Made by a program: the position numbers and the translations under genes
The notes under the pieces: generated by a model
Told to the model about the DNA's origin: nothing
Database searches by the model: none
Seen by the model: the letters and a program-made list of their open reading frames with translations, nothing else
Shown here: positions 17,421 through 26,404 of the stretch, piece after piece
Layout of the letters: each line of letters begins with the position of its first letter
How positions within the stretch are numbered: the first letter of the stretch is position 1
Source of the DNA: Burkholderiales bacterium
GTDB taxonomy: Bacteria > Pseudomonadota > Gammaproteobacteria > Burkholderiales > Burkholderiaceae_D
Assembly (NCBI GenBank): GCA_016200895.1
Contig: JACQDX010000057.1
Coordinates: forward strand, 56,223-120,222
Direction of reading: 5' to 3'
DNA: 64,000 nucleotides

Positions 17421-18421
17421 CGAGAAAAAATGTTCCTCAGCAGCGTGGTGTAGCGGTCATTACGGCCTTGTTGTTGACCACTCTGGCCATCACGATTGTT
17501 GCCAGCCTGTTCTGGCAACAGCAAGTGCAGGTCAGGTCAATAGAAAACCAGCGCATGCAGTTGCAAAAGAAGTGGATTTTGCGAGGGGCGATAGACTGGG
17601 CACGATTGATTTTACGTGAAGACAGTAAGCAATCTGCCAATGTTGATCACCTCGGCGAGCCATGGGCAGTCAAACTGGCAGATACCCGCCTGGATCAATA
17701 TGTAGAAAATGCCAAGACTGACAATGAAGATAGCGATGCCACGCTGTCCGGCCAGGTCATAGATGCACAAGCCATGTATAACCTGAATAATCTGGCAACG
17801 GATGGTAATGTGGATGCGCGTGAAGTTGCTGCATTCAGCCGTTTGCTGGTGAACCTGCACATTGATGGGCAACTGGCAGAAGCCGTGGCCGATATGGTGG
17901 CCAGTACGCAGACCAGGGCAATTGCAGCACCAGGCTCTTCTGCTGCCGAAACTGGCGCTGGAAAAAGCCCATCCGATTCCTCGCTACCTGAAGTACAATT
18001 CTTGCGCTTTACGCAGGTAGATGATTTGCTGGCAATTAATGGATTTACACCAGATATGGTGGAAAAGCTAAAAACTTTTGTGACGGTGTTGCCGGGCAAG
18101 ACCAGCATTAATGTGAATACGACCTTTGCTGAAGTGCTGGCAGCCAGGATATATGGGCTCAGTGTTGGAGATGCCGCAGCGATGATAGCCAGCCGCGACC
18201 GCGCCTACTTCCGTACAGTAGCAGAATTCAAGACGCGTTTTGAAGACAGGTTGAAAACATTGACAGACAAGGATGTGGATGTGGCGACCAAGTATTTTAT
18301 CGTCAATGGTAAGGTCAAAATGAACCGCTCGGCGCTGGATGTCAGTGCATTGATAGAGCGCGCCGATAGTATAGGATCAACGGCGATGACAACAACGGTG
18401 CTTTGGGTACGGGAAAATTAA
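17417..18421 (+). CDS. gspK: Type II secretion minor pseudopilin GspK
   Basis: GspK (334 residues) caps the pseudopilus. The N-terminus NVPQQRG|VAVITALLLTTLAITIVASLFWQQQ is a prepilin-like helix that lacks Glu at +5 (Thr instead), as is normal for GspK. The large alpha domain includes the segments QAMYNLNNL and SINVNTTFAEVLAARIYGLS, a helix-hairpin-helix-like part. An Ala/Ser/Gly-rich insert (residues ~165-190) is lineage-specific. The start overlaps the gspJ stop. Confidence 0.93.
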   Translation: MTRKNVPQQRGVAVITALLLTTLAITIVASLFWQQQVQVRSIENQRMQLQKKWILRGAIDWARLILREDSKQSANVDHLGEPWAVKLADTRLDQYVENAKTDNEDSDATLSGQVIDAQAMYNLNNLATDGNVDAREVAAFSRLLVNLHIDGQLAEAVADMVASTQTRAIAAPGSSAAETGAGKSPSDSSLPEVQFLRFTQVDDLLAINGFTPDMVEKLKTFVTVLPGKTSINVNTTFAEVLAARIYGLSVGDAAAMIASRDRAYFRTVAEFKTRFEDRLKTLTDKDVDVATKYFIVNGKVKMNRSALDVSALIERADSIGSTAMTTTVLWVREN

Positions 18422-18427
18422 ATAAAA

Positions 18428-19678
18428 ATGGCAAGCACACTGTATATCTCTTTGCCCTCCAGAGTGGCGGCACAACACAGACCAGATTGGTCTGCGCAAG
18501 CATTGGCTTTCGCCTTGATATCGGCAGAAGGACGTTTGCAACAGCAAGGGCATTCCAGCCTGGCTGAATTGAAATCCCTGGCGATTAGTGCAAAACAGGT
18601 CGCTTTTATTCTGGCTGCCAGCGATACCAGTTTGCTGAAAACCAAAGTGCCGCCTATGTCTGCTGCCAAGTTAAAGCAGGCATTACCCAATTTGCTGGAA
18701 GACCAATTGATTACTGATCCATCTGACCTGGTTTTGGTCAGTGGTGATGTGCTTGACGGCGAAATCATTGTTGCCGTCACAGATAAAGCCTGGCTAGAAG
18801 GTTTGGCCAAGAAGGTAAAAGACTGGCCAAGCAGAAAGTTTTCTGCCTATCCGGCACAGATGTCTCTGGCTTTTGACGTGGCAAGCCAAACTGCCTCGGC
18901 CCTGATAGAGGAAAAAGATGACGGGCTGGAACTGAGCTTGCGCGACGGTGTTCAGCATGGTCTGGGCCTGAGTCTGGAAAGTGCTGGCATGAGCGATGCA
19001 CTTTCCATGTTGGCACAATTAAGTGCCAGCCCTAAAGTTACTGCTTATGTTCCGGCGGCCGCAGTTGAAGCTTGTCAACTGGCACTGAAAGCAGAAGGAC
19101 TGGAAGACAAGATAGAAGTCATGCCCGTAAGCTGGGTTAACAGGATGGCAGGTATCAATGCCGATACGCCTGACCTGATGACAGGTGTATCGGCAGAACA
19201 TATGGCCAGTTTTGACTGGAGCAAATGGCGCTGGCCGGTGCGTCTGGCGATAGCCTTGGTGGTTATCAATTTGCTGGCGTTGAACATCGAATGGTTCAAC
19301 CTCAAGCGCGAAGAAAAAGACCAGAAAAACGCCTTGCTGCAGGTGTACCGGAATGCCTATCCAAAAGAAACGGTAATTTCCGATAGTCCACTGAAACAGA
19401 TGCAACAAAAAGTCAATATTGCCAAACGAGCGGCTGGCCAATTTGCAGCCAATGATTTTGCTGTGATCGCAGCACAATTTTCACAGGTCTGGGACAGGGT
19501 GGGTGTACCTGGCGGTGTGGCATCGGTAGAGTATAAGGACAGATCACTGTTCGTCAGGATCAAGCCCAATGTACAAGTGCCTATGGATGCCTTGCGCTCG
19601 GCCCTGGCTGAACAGTCCATGAAAATCAGTACCTCATCAGATGGTGCTTTGCGTATTTCTACCGGAGGTAAGGACTGA
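18428..19678 (+). CDS. gspL: Type II secretion inner-membrane protein GspL
   Basis: GspL (416 residues) has a cytoplasmic actin-like domain that recruits the GspE ATPase (TLYISLPSRVAAQHR, KLKQALPNLLEDQLITDPSDL), one transmembrane helix (RLAIALVVINLLALNIEWF at ~residues 273-291), and a periplasmic ferredoxin-like domain that pairs with GspM. The start is six bases after the gspK stop; the end overlaps the gspM ATG (TGATG). Confidence 0.92.
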   Translation: MASTLYISLPSRVAAQHRPDWSAQALAFALISAEGRLQQQGHSSLAELKSLAISAKQVAFILAASDTSLLKTKVPPMSAAKLKQALPNLLEDQLITDPSDLVLVSGDVLDGEIIVAVTDKAWLEGLAKKVKDWPSRKFSAYPAQMSLAFDVASQTASALIEEKDDGLELSLRDGVQHGLGLSLESAGMSDALSMLAQLSASPKVTAYVPAAAVEACQLALKAEGLEDKIEVMPVSWVNRMAGINADTPDLMTGVSAEHMASFDWSKWRWPVRLAIALVVINLLALNIEWFNLKREEKDQKNALLQVYRNAYPKETVISDSPLKQMQQKVNIAKRAAGQFAANDFAVIAAQFSQVWDRVGVPGGVASVEYKDRSLFVRIKPNVQVPMDALRSALAEQSMKISTSSDGALRISTGGKD

Positions 19679-20178
19679 TGTTCAGCGCAATTAAAGAGCA
19701 GTTCAATTTCTTTTGGCAAGCCCGGGTAGAGCGTGAGCGCAAGATGCTGCTCATTTGTGCTGCATTTATTCTGGCAGCAATCACTTATGGTTTTTTCCTG
19801 GCACCTGCTTTGAATGGGCGCAAACAGTTAAACATTGCGCTGCCAGTCTTGAATCAGCAACTGGCAGAAATTACTGAATTGAGCAAGCAACAAGCCGGTC
19901 TGACTGCCAATTTGTCTGAATTTGTTGCGCCTGTCACTCGAGAGCAATTAGAGGCCGTACTGGGAAGACGTGGCATCAAGGTGCAAACTATTGCTGTCAG
20001 TGATGATCTGGTACGTTTGCAAATCCCCAGTGCTTCTTATGCAAATTTGATGGAATGCCTGGTGGAGATGCAAAAGGCTTCAAGATTGACGGTGGAAGAA
20101 GCAAAACTCGTGTCCTTGCTGGAAAGTGGTCAGGTAAGTGCGACTTTGACTTTGCGACAACAAAGAAGTTCTTCCTGA
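19678..20178 (+). CDS. gspM: Type II secretion inner-membrane protein GspM
   Basis: A 166-residue bitopic protein: a short cytoplasmic N-terminus with FFWQARVERERKMLL, one membrane helix (LLICAAFILAAITYGFFLAPAL), a coiled-coil region rich in Q/L, and a small periplasmic domain. GspM stabilises GspL in the inner-membrane platform. Sequence conservation in this family is low, so the call rests mainly on this layout and its place between gspL and gspN. Confidence 0.88.
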   Translation: MFSAIKEQFNFFWQARVERERKMLLICAAFILAAITYGFFLAPALNGRKQLNIALPVLNQQLAEITELSKQQAGLTANLSEFVAPVTREQLEAVLGRRGIKVQTIAVSDDLVRLQIPSASYANLMECLVEMQKASRLTVEEAKLVSLLESGQVSATLTLRQQRSSS

Positions 20179-20193
20179 GGCCGGATTAAAGCG

Positions 20194-20973
20194 ATGTTAA
20201 TTACCCGACGTCTGACATGGATACTGACTGCAATTCTTAGCGTCATCTTGACTGTCGTAGTGTTTTTGCCTGCCAGTTGGCTGGGTTTTGTCCTGGAAAG
20301 GCAAAGCCAGGGCAGGTTGAGCTTGGGGGATGTGCAGGGTAGTTTTTGGCAGGGGTCAGCATTCATCGGTGTGGCTGCAGGCAAAAGCGGGCCTGTGACA
20401 CCCTTGTTCCCTGGACGGTTTCAGTGGCGTATTTCACCTCTGTTAATGTTCGGGCAAATCAAGGCGGAGTTGGAAAATTCTGCAGCTTTGTCGGCACCAG
20501 TCAAGATCGCTGGCAACTTCAGTCAGTGGCAAGTCAGTCCCTCGGTATTGTTATTGCCGCCGGAACGCCTGGAAGGTTTGGGCGCGCCTTTGAATACCGT
20601 AGGCCCTACAGGTTTATTGCATTTGTCCTGGAATGAGTTACTGTTTTCGCGCAAGAATGCGCAACTGAGCATGACGGGGCATATGCAACTGGAATTGGCA
20701 GAAATGGCGTCTCGCCTCTCGCCGATCAAGCCTTTGGGGAGTTACCAGATGGCTTTTGATTTGCGTGGTACAGAGGCAGACATGCAGTTGTTGACGATGA
20801 AGGGCCCTATGATGCTGGCAGGAAGTGGAAAAATGACGAATGGTCGTTTCCAGTTTTCCGGCAAGGCATGGGCAGAGGCAGGGCAAGAAGCAAGGCTGGC
20901 AAATTTATTGAATTTGCTTGGGCAGCGTCATAATGACGGTGAAAAAGATGTAATTGCGTTAGAGTTCAAATGA
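20194..20973 (+). CDS. gspN: Type II secretion protein GspN
   Basis: A 259-residue protein with an N-terminal membrane anchor (WILTAILSVILTVVVFLPASWLG) and a beta-rich periplasmic part beginning GRLSLGDVQGSFWQGSA, the usual GspN signature. GspN is present only in some systems and its exact role is unclear. Its stop overlaps the gspD ATG by four bases (ATGA). Confidence 0.88.
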   Translation: MLITRRLTWILTAILSVILTVVVFLPASWLGFVLERQSQGRLSLGDVQGSFWQGSAFIGVAAGKSGPVTPLFPGRFQWRISPLLMFGQIKAELENSAALSAPVKIAGNFSQWQVSPSVLLLPPERLEGLGAPLNTVGPTGLLHLSWNELLFSRKNAQLSMTGHMQLELAEMASRLSPIKPLGSYQMAFDLRGTEADMQLLTMKGPMMLAGSGKMTNGRFQFSGKAWAEAGQEARLANLLNLLGQRHNDGEKDVIALEFK

Positions 20974-23135
20974 AAACATTTCCATTAAAGCACAGGGTCG
21001 CCATGACAAGAAATTCGCTACGCCAACCTATCCAGCAATTGTCTGCATTGACTGGTGCAGCAGTATTGACTGCTGGTTTCTTAATGGCACCTATGGCCAT
21101 GGCTCAAGACCCGTCAAAAAATACGGTAGACATCAATCTGGTGGGCGCGGACATTGAGTCGGCCATCAAGGCGATAGGTCACTATACTGGCGTGACTTTC
21201 ATCATTGATCCACGGGTCAAGGGGCAGATCAATCTGGTGTCAGAAACACCTTTGACCAAGGACCAGGCCTATAAATTGTTGACTTCCACTTTGCGCCTGC
21301 AAGGTTTTTCAGTGGTGACGGCTGACGGTTATTCCAAGGTGGTGCCAGAATCAGATGCCAAGTTGCAGCCAGGGCCTACCCAAAATACCAGTTCAGAAAG
21401 ATCTGAAACTGCCAAGGGCGATCAGGTTGTCACCCAGATTTATAAATTGAATTATGAATCTTCCGCCAATATCGTGACGATATTGCGTCCGCTGATTTCA
21501 CCGAATAATACGATCAACGGCAACCCCAGCAATAACACGGTCGTCATCACCGATTATGCTGACAATATCAAGCGCCTGAACAAGATCATCGCTGCGCTGG
21601 ATGTGCCAGCCACGACAGATATGGATGTGATACTGGTCAAGCATGCGATTGCTTCTGACATCGCTGCCATGGTCGCCAAGGTCATCGACTCAGGTGGTAG
21701 TGGTGCTGACCCAACCAAGCCAGTATTGCTGGCTGACCCACGTTCCAATGCCATCCTGGTACGTGCTTCATCAGTTGCCAAGGCAAACCAGATCAAGTCC
21801 CTGATCGCCAAGCTTGATCAGCCTACATCGCAACCTGGCAATGTTCATGTAGTTTATTTAAAGAATGCTGAAGCAGAGAAACTGGCACAAACCTTGCGCT
21901 CCATCGTGACCGGCGATACTTCTTCTTCACGCAGTTCCAGCAGCACTATTTCCAATGCGGGCAGTACAGCCAATGGCACGAACAGCCCTGTTGCTGCAAA
22001 CACGACCGGCAGCACACAAACCAGCATGCCGTCATTCAGTAATAACAGTACCAGCGGTAGCTCCAGTGGCGGTGGCGCCGCTGGTTATATCCAGGCTGAT
22101 GCTGCCACAAATACTCTGATCATTACTGCCAGTGAGCCAGTCTACCGCAACTTGCGCACTGTTATTGAGCAACTTGATGCGCGTCGCGCGCAGGTATATG
22201 TAGAAGCCCTGATTGTTGAGATTAGTGCCGACAAATCGAATGAACTGGGTGTGCAATGGATGGGTTTGTCGGGTGATAGCACCAGTAATTACCGTGTAGG
22301 CGGCGGAACGTCATTCTCTACCAAAGGTAATAACCTGCTTAATCTTGCTGCGGGTAATGCGGCAACTGTAGGGTCGGTGTTGCCAGGTGCTGGTTTATCC
22401 CTGGGTATATTCAAGCAGGTCAATGGTCAATTGGGCCTGGGTGCCTTGGCACGTGTACTGCAGACTGATGGCAATGCCAACGTCTTGTCGATACCGAACA
22501 TAGTCACGCTAGATAATGAAGAAGCGAATATTATCGTTGGTAAAAATGTGCCGCTGATTACTGGTCAGTTCACGACTGCATCTAGCGGTACGGCAGGTGT
22601 CAATCCATTCCAGACCATAGACCGCAAACAAGTGGGTATAAAGCTGAAGATCAAGCCGCAAATTTCTGAAGGTGGCACAGTCAAGCTGGCGATTTATCAG
22701 GAAGTATCGAGTGTCGATGATACAACCAATGCCGCAGGTATTATTACCAAGGAACGTTCCATCACCACCAATGTGCTGGTGGATGACGGCCAGATCATTG
22801 CGCTGGGTGGCTTGATTGAAGATAGTACGACGGATGGTGGGGAAAAAGTACCTGGCCTGGGTGATATTCCCTTCATTGGTAACCTGTTCAAATACCAGAC
22901 CAGTAAGCGCTCCAAGACTAACCTGATGGTGTTTTTGCGCCCTACGGTGATTCGTAGTGCCGAGCAAAGCAATAATGTCTCCATGGACCGTTACGATTAT
23001 ATGCGCGCGCAGATCACACCATCCAAAGACGTAGCAAATGATGGCTTGCTGCCTACGCCAGAAAAAGGGAAATTATTGGTTACGCCGCTGGTAGTCTCTC
23101 CTGAGAAACCAACGGCAGGCCAGGAAGGCAAATAA
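20970..23135 (+). CDS. gspD: Type II secretion outer-membrane secretin GspD
   Basis: The 721-residue secretin forms the outer-membrane gate. A signal peptide ends at about residue 44 (PMAMA|QDPSK); an ATG at 21003 would give a shorter signal and is possible. The N0 domain (VDINLVGADIESAIKAIGHYTG), N1-N3 domains (IVTILRPLISPNNTINGNPS, IYLKNAEAEKLAQTL-type repeats) and the secretin core (VPLITGQFTT, VGIKLKIKPQISEGGTV, VPGLGDIPFIGNLFKY) follow in order. A Ser/Thr/Gly/Asn-rich linker of about 55 residues lies inside N3, commonly seen in this family. No pilotin gene is seen nearby. Confidence 0.97.
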   Translation: MKTFPLKHRVAMTRNSLRQPIQQLSALTGAAVLTAGFLMAPMAMAQDPSKNTVDINLVGADIESAIKAIGHYTGVTFIIDPRVKGQINLVSETPLTKDQAYKLLTSTLRLQGFSVVTADGYSKVVPESDAKLQPGPTQNTSSERSETAKGDQVVTQIYKLNYESSANIVTILRPLISPNNTINGNPSNNTVVITDYADNIKRLNKIIAALDVPATTDMDVILVKHAIASDIAAMVAKVIDSGGSGADPTKPVLLADPRSNAILVRASSVAKANQIKSLIAKLDQPTSQPGNVHVVYLKNAEAEKLAQTLRSIVTGDTSSSRSSSSTISNAGSTANGTNSPVAANTTGSTQTSMPSFSNNSTSGSSSGGGAAGYIQADAATNTLIITASEPVYRNLRTVIEQLDARRAQVYVEALIVEISADKSNELGVQWMGLSGDSTSNYRVGGGTSFSTKGNNLLNLAAGNAATVGSVLPGAGLSLGIFKQVNGQLGLGALARVLQTDGNANVLSIPNIVTLDNEEANIIVGKNVPLITGQFTTASSGTAGVNPFQTIDRKQVGIKLKIKPQISEGGTVKLAIYQEVSSVDDTTNAAGIITKERSITTNVLVDDGQIIALGGLIEDSTTDGGEKVPGLGDIPFIGNLFKYQTSKRSKTNLMVFLRPTVIRSAEQSNNVSMDRYDYMRAQITPSKDVANDGLLPTPEKGKLLVTPLVVSPEKPTAGQEGK

Positions 23136-23138
23136 GCC

Positions 23139-24569
23139 ATGCTTGATCATCGTTTATTGCCTTATGGTTTTGCCAGGGATTTCTCTGTGCTTGCCGTCAG
23201 GGACCATGCTGTTGTCAATGGTGTCGTTGAAATCCAGATTTCCAAGATGACGCCATCTGCAGCGATATCTGAAGTCGGGCGCAAGTTTGGCAAGGTCAAA
23301 CTGGTCATGTTGCCCCATACAGAATTGTCTGAGGCGATTGCCAAGGCCTATGCTGGTTCTGGTGGCGATGCCGCCGATGTCGTGGGCGAAGTTGAGTCTG
23401 ACTTGGACCTGGCCAAGCTCATGCTGGATATGCCAGCCATTGAGGATTTGCTTGAATCGGCTGATGATGCGCCAGTCATACGCATGATCAATGCACTGCT
23501 GACACAGGCTTTGCGTGACGGTGCATCAGATATACACATCGAGCCGTTTGAGCAGATTTCTGTCGTTCGTTTCCGTGTTGATGGTGCCTTGCGTGATGTG
23601 GTGCGTCCCAAGAAAGCAATTCATGCGTCCCTGATTTCGCGTATCAAGATCATGGCACAACTGGATATTGCCGAGAAACGCTTGCCACAAGATGGCCGCA
23701 TTACTTTGCGCATAGGTGGCAAGCCCGTCGATGTGCGGGTCTCTACTTTGCCAACCGGTCACGGTGAACGTGCCGTACTGCGTTTGCTGGATAAAGAAGC
23801 AGGACGTCTGGATCTGAGTCATCTGGGTATGAGTGCCGATGTGTTGACGCAATTTGACAAGCTGATCGCACAACCGCATGGTATCGTCTTGGTGACGGGG
23901 CCAACCGGCTCGGGTAAAACCACCACTTTGTATGCGGCTCTGTCCAGGGTGAATGCAGGCACGACCAATATTTTGACGGTAGAAGATCCTATCGAGTATG
24001 AGTTAGCTGGCGTTGGTCAGACTCAGGTGAATGCAAAAATCGAAATGACTTTTGCCAAAGCCTTGCGCGCAATTTTGCGACAAGATCCTGACGTCATCAT
24101 GATCGGTGAGATACGCGATCTGGAAACTGCGCAAATTGCAGTACAGGCATCCTTGACAGGTCATTTGGTGCTGGCAACCTTACATACCAATGACTCTGCT
24201 GCTGCGGTTACGCGCTTGCTGGACATGGGTATAGAACCCTTCCTGTTATCATCCTCATTACTTGGAGTTGTTGCACAGCGACTGGTGCGCAAATTGTGTA
24301 CTCATTGCCGTGTTGAAAAAGAAGGTGCCTGGCATGCAGTCGGTTGCGAGCATTGCGGCCATACAGGTTATCAGGGACGTGTTGGTGTCTATGAATTGTT
24401 GCAAACTACAGATGCAATCCGTGCCCAGATACACCATGAAGCGGCAGAAGCTGAAGTGCGCAAAGCGGCACAGGCCGATGGAATGAAAACCATGCGTGAA
24501 GACGGCGAGCGCTGGCTGAAAACTGGTGTCACTACGCCAGAAGAGTTGTTGCGCGTGACGAAGGAATAA
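23139..24569 (+). CDS. gspE: Type II secretion ATPase GspE
   Basis: The 476-residue secretion ATPase powers pseudopilus assembly from the cytoplasmic face. Walker A is GPTGSGKTT (254-262); the Asp and His boxes (ILTVEDPIEYEL, LRAILRQDPDVIMIGEIRD, GHLVLATLHTNDSAAAVTRL) are intact. The C-terminal zinc module carries CTHC and CEHCGHTGYQGR. The N-terminal GspL-binding domain is shorter than in E. coli-type GspE. The gene sits three bases after gspD and four bases before gspF. Confidence 0.97.
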   Translation: MLDHRLLPYGFARDFSVLAVRDHAVVNGVVEIQISKMTPSAAISEVGRKFGKVKLVMLPHTELSEAIAKAYAGSGGDAADVVGEVESDLDLAKLMLDMPAIEDLLESADDAPVIRMINALLTQALRDGASDIHIEPFEQISVVRFRVDGALRDVVRPKKAIHASLISRIKIMAQLDIAEKRLPQDGRITLRIGGKPVDVRVSTLPTGHGERAVLRLLDKEAGRLDLSHLGMSADVLTQFDKLIAQPHGIVLVTGPTGSGKTTTLYAALSRVNAGTTNILTVEDPIEYELAGVGQTQVNAKIEMTFAKALRAILRQDPDVIMIGEIRDLETAQIAVQASLTGHLVLATLHTNDSAAAVTRLLDMGIEPFLLSSSLLGVVAQRLVRKLCTHCRVEKEGAWHAVGCEHCGHTGYQGRVGVYELLQTTDAIRAQIHHEAAEAEVRKAAQADGMKTMREDGERWLKTGVTTPEELLRVTKE

Positions 24570-24573
24570 GTAC

Positions 24574-25794
24574 ATGCCAGCATTTCGATATGAGGCTGTT
24601 GATATTACTGGCCATACCAGCAAAGGGGTATTGAATGCTGACAGTGCCAGGTCGGCACGCAGTGACTTGCGTGCCCAGGGTCTGGTGCCTGTCAGTGTGG
24701 AATCCATCGCCAGTCAGATGGATGCCGGCGGCAAGCGCAAAACCAGCTTGTTTGGCGACCACTTGTCGACGGTGGAAAATGCCTTGTTTACCCGGCAGTT
24801 GTCCAGCCTGCTTGAAGCCGGTTTGCCGCTGTAGCAGTCTTTATCTGCCTTGCTCGAGCAGTCGGAACGTACCTATGTACGTGACCTGGTCGGCTCGATA
24901 CGCTCTGAAGTCATGGCCGGTAATTCATTGTCAGATGCATTGAAGCAGCATCCCAATGATTTTGCAGACATCTATTGTGCTTTGGTGGCTTCAGGTGAAC
25001 ACATCGGGCATTTGTCGCGCGTACTGTCGCGGTTGGCCGATTACATAGAAAGACGTAATGCACTGGTACAAAAAGTCAGGCTGGCGTTTACCTACCCGGC
25101 GATTGTGACAGTGGTGGCTTTTGCCATTGTGATTTTTTTGCTGACCTATGTGGTGCCGCAAATCGTTTCTGTATTTGCCAATACCAAGCAGAAATTACCT
25201 TTCCTGACGCTGGTGATGCTGGCGATATCTGACTTTGTACGTGCTTATGGGTGGATAGTAGCCATACTGGCTGCTGCTGCTTTTTCTTTATGGCGCCTGG
25301 CGCTGCGTAATCCTGACTTCAAGATGCGCTGGCACCGCTGGTTATTGAATGCACCCTTGTACGGCAAATTTGAACGTAGCCTGAACACGGCCAGGTTTGC
25401 CAGCACTTTGGCGATTACCACCGGGTCTGGTGTCCCCATCTTGCAGGCTTTGCAAACCAGCCGTGAAACTCTCTCGAATGTGGCCATGCGTGCGCAGGTA
25501 GAGGAGGCAACGGCCAGCGTCAGGGAGGGTGTTAGTCTGGCACGTGCCTTGTCGGCGCACAAGCATTTCCCGCCTATGCTGATACACATGATACGTGCGG
25601 GCGAAGTGACTGGTGAGTTGCCAGCTATGCTGGAACGTGCTTCGAATACCCAGGAACAAGACCTGGAACGCAGGGCGATGACCATGGCAGGCTTGCTGGA
25701 ACCGGTATTGATTTTGACCATGGGGATCGTGGTCTTGCTCATCGTACTCGCGGTATTGATGCCTATCATAGAAATAAATCAGTTGGTACGCTAA
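24574..25794 (+). pseudogene. gspF: gspF with in-frame amber stop at codon 87
   Basis: The frame encodes a full-length GspF inner-membrane platform protein (406 codons) but is interrupted by TAG at 24832-24834. Before the stop the sequence reads ALFTRQLSSLLEAGLPL, after it QSLSALLEQSERTYVRDLVG, so both halves match GspF with no frame change. The missing residue is one codon wide; GAG (Glu) or CAG to TAG is the simplest single-base change. The downstream part holds the two T2SF domains and three membrane helices (AIVTVVAFAIVIFLLTYVVP etc.). A TTG at 24850 is the nearest restart and has no convincing ribosome site. All other gsp genes look intact, so this is a recent mutation, a suppressed codon, or a sequence error. 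Confidence 0.88.
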
Positions 25795-25804
25795 AAGGAT
25801 AAAA

Positions 25805-26404
25805 ATGAAACGCTTACCTGTCCTTGTGACGTTTATTGTATTCATCGCACTTTGTGCGACTCTGAGCTTTTGGGCTCTGCGTTTGTTCAAGCCTCAGGCC
25901 AGGGCAGTTGCTGCAGGGTTTCAGCAAAACAGCTATGAGCCGGGAACCGGGCAATGGGGTGGCATTTTCGGCAATAGCCAGGCAATGCAGGCTGCTGCCA
26001 CTAATTATCAATTAAAAGGTATAGTCCTGGCGAAGCGGGCTGAAAAGAGTCTTGCGATCATCAGTGCCAATGGCAAACCAGCACTTGCTGTCGCCATGGA
26101 TAAGGAAGTCGCTCCTGGCGTGATTTTGAAAGAAGTACATGAACAATATGTGATGGTTTCTGAATCGGGAATCATGCGCCGTGTTGAAATGCCGCAAATG
26201 CCCGACATGAATCGTGGGCCGGTACAGATACCGCCTTTGAACCAGGCCAATACCGTACCGCCGCAAGTGGCACCTGTAGCATTCCCTTCAGCCAAGCATA
26301 ATGATGCGCCAGGTGGGCCGATAAGTAGCCCGCCACCACCAATGGTGACACCAGGTCTGCCTACCGCTTCCCTGCCATCTGCCATGCCGGGTGGGCAGCA
26401 ATGA
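25805..26404 (+). CDS. gspC: Type II secretion protein GspC (short form without PDZ)
   Basis: A 199-residue protein with one N-terminal membrane helix (PVLVTFIVFIALCATLSFWALRLF), then a homology-region domain (NYQLKGIVLAKRAEKSLAIISANGKPALAVAMDKEVAPGVILKEVHEQYVMVSESGIMRRVEM) like that of GspC, which links the inner-membrane platform to the secretin. The C-terminus is a Pro/Gly/Ala-rich tail instead of a PDZ domain. Its stop overlaps the next gene's ATG (ATGA). Confidence 0.85.
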   Translation: MKRLPVLVTFIVFIALCATLSFWALRLFKPQARAVAAGFQQNSYEPGTGQWGGIFGNSQAMQAAATNYQLKGIVLAKRAEKSLAIISANGKPALAVAMDKEVAPGVILKEVHEQYVMVSESGIMRRVEMPQMPDMNRGPVQIPPLNQANTVPPQVAPVAFPSAKHNDAPGGPISSPPPPMVTPGLPTASLPSAMPGGQQ

